From NCBI GenBank assembly GCA_903914045.1, contig CAIWNO010000025.1:1-6340 (forward strand): DNA of 6,340 nucleotides, given 5' to 3'. The translations under genes and the position numbers were made by a program. Every line of letters begins with the position of its first letter. The stretch's first letter is position 1. Under the pieces are notes generated by a model. The model saw nothing but the letters and a program-made list of their open reading frames with translations, had not been told where the DNA came from and did not search any database. This stretch comes from an uncultured bacterium (lineage in GTDB: Bacteria; Planctomycetota; Phycisphaerae; Phycisphaerales; SM1A02). This document shows, piece by piece, positions 6,103 through 6,340 of this stretch.

Positions 6103-6340
6103 TTATTCCGAGCTTTGCGGGTGCCACGTGGTTTTATATTCCACCACGCCACCAAACGCGTCGGGGCCATCGCATGATGCGCTTGACCAATTGTGTCGAT
6201 CGTCAAGAATGCGAACGCGCTTGAGATTGTCCGCGCCTAACTCGCGCAACACGGTGGCTTGCACGTTGTTCACCGCCGCAACAATGCCATCAATTTCGCG
6301 GTGGCTTGCAAATGGTTTTAGCAATTCATCGCGGAATCCA
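6103..6340 (-). CDS. C-terminal fragment of an unrecognised protein (runs off right edge)
   Basis: Seventy-eight codons are visible before the TAA at 6105-6103, and the frame stays open to the right edge, so the start lies outside the window. The visible part begins GFRDELLKPFASHREIDG. It continues with a helical stretch (IDGIVAAVNNVQATVLRELG), a probable strand (KRVRIL) and DDRHNW, then ends with Gly-rich turns and EYKTTWHPQSSE. Composition and codon use look like the neighbouring genes. I do not recognise the family; a small internal TTG start at 6324 is unlikely to be the real start because the frame is open upstream. It is convergent with the GH35-like gene, with about 50 bases between the stops. 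Confidence 0.72.
   Translation of the reverse strand, partial: GFRDELLKPFASHREIDGIVAAVNNVQATVLRELGADNLKRVRILDDRHNWSSASCDGPDAFGGVVEYKTTWHPQSSE

Noticed and set aside
6091..6108. Palindrome around CCGCGCGG as a terminator of the rightmost gene
   Set aside because: There is no T-run following it on the minus strand, it overlaps that gene's stop codon, and its self-complementary centre leaves no loop.

Overview
The window most resembles a piece of a planctomycete chromosome, probably Phycisphaerae-like. The evidence is indirect. Composition is moderately GC-rich. A long helical secreted-type protein has a layout I associate with hypothetical planctomycete proteins. Shine-Dalgarno sites are weak or absent. 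A large multi-domain glycoside-hydrolase-like protein is present. There is no rRNA, tRNA, insertion sequence, CRISPR array or phage gene, so the taxonomic call is an inference.

Layout: a two-gene minus-strand unit fills the left 2.7 kb. Its first gene encodes a 180-residue protein anchored by one N-terminal helix that resembles a pilin or pseudopilin (2734 down to 2192). Its stop codon overlaps, in an ATGA tetranucleotide, the start of a 726-residue protein of unknown function (2195 down to 15). A divergent intergenic region of about 225 bases (2735-2960) follows. It holds several inverted repeats, but I could not assign a convincing promoter. A 3.1-kb plus-strand gene (2961-6050) encodes a glycoside hydrolase family 35 (beta-galactosidase)-like protein with a long beta-rich, jelly-roll-containing tail. 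A possible weak terminator separates it from a convergent gene whose 78 C-terminal codons (6340 down to 6103) lie in the window.

The most interesting item is the GH35-like protein. Its barrel is recognisable from several landmark motifs, yet the active-site positions are replaced together. The family acid/base motif, normally Gln-x-Glu-Asn-Glu-Tyr, reads Gln-Ile-Glu-His-Ala-Trp, so the acid/base Glu is Ala. The nucleophile motif, normally a Glu followed by an aromatic-rich Gly-Trp-x-x-x-Trp-Gly stretch, has become a charged Ala/Arg-rich helix. Two other sugar-contacting positions also differ. This points to a pseudoenzyme, or to an enzyme with relocated chemistry, and not to an ordinary beta-galactosidase.

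The left pair is probably co-translated and envelope-associated: a membrane-anchored pilin-like protein followed by a protein with a secretion-like N-terminus. Nothing in the sequence directly links this pair functionally to the GH35-like gene beyond divergent adjacency.
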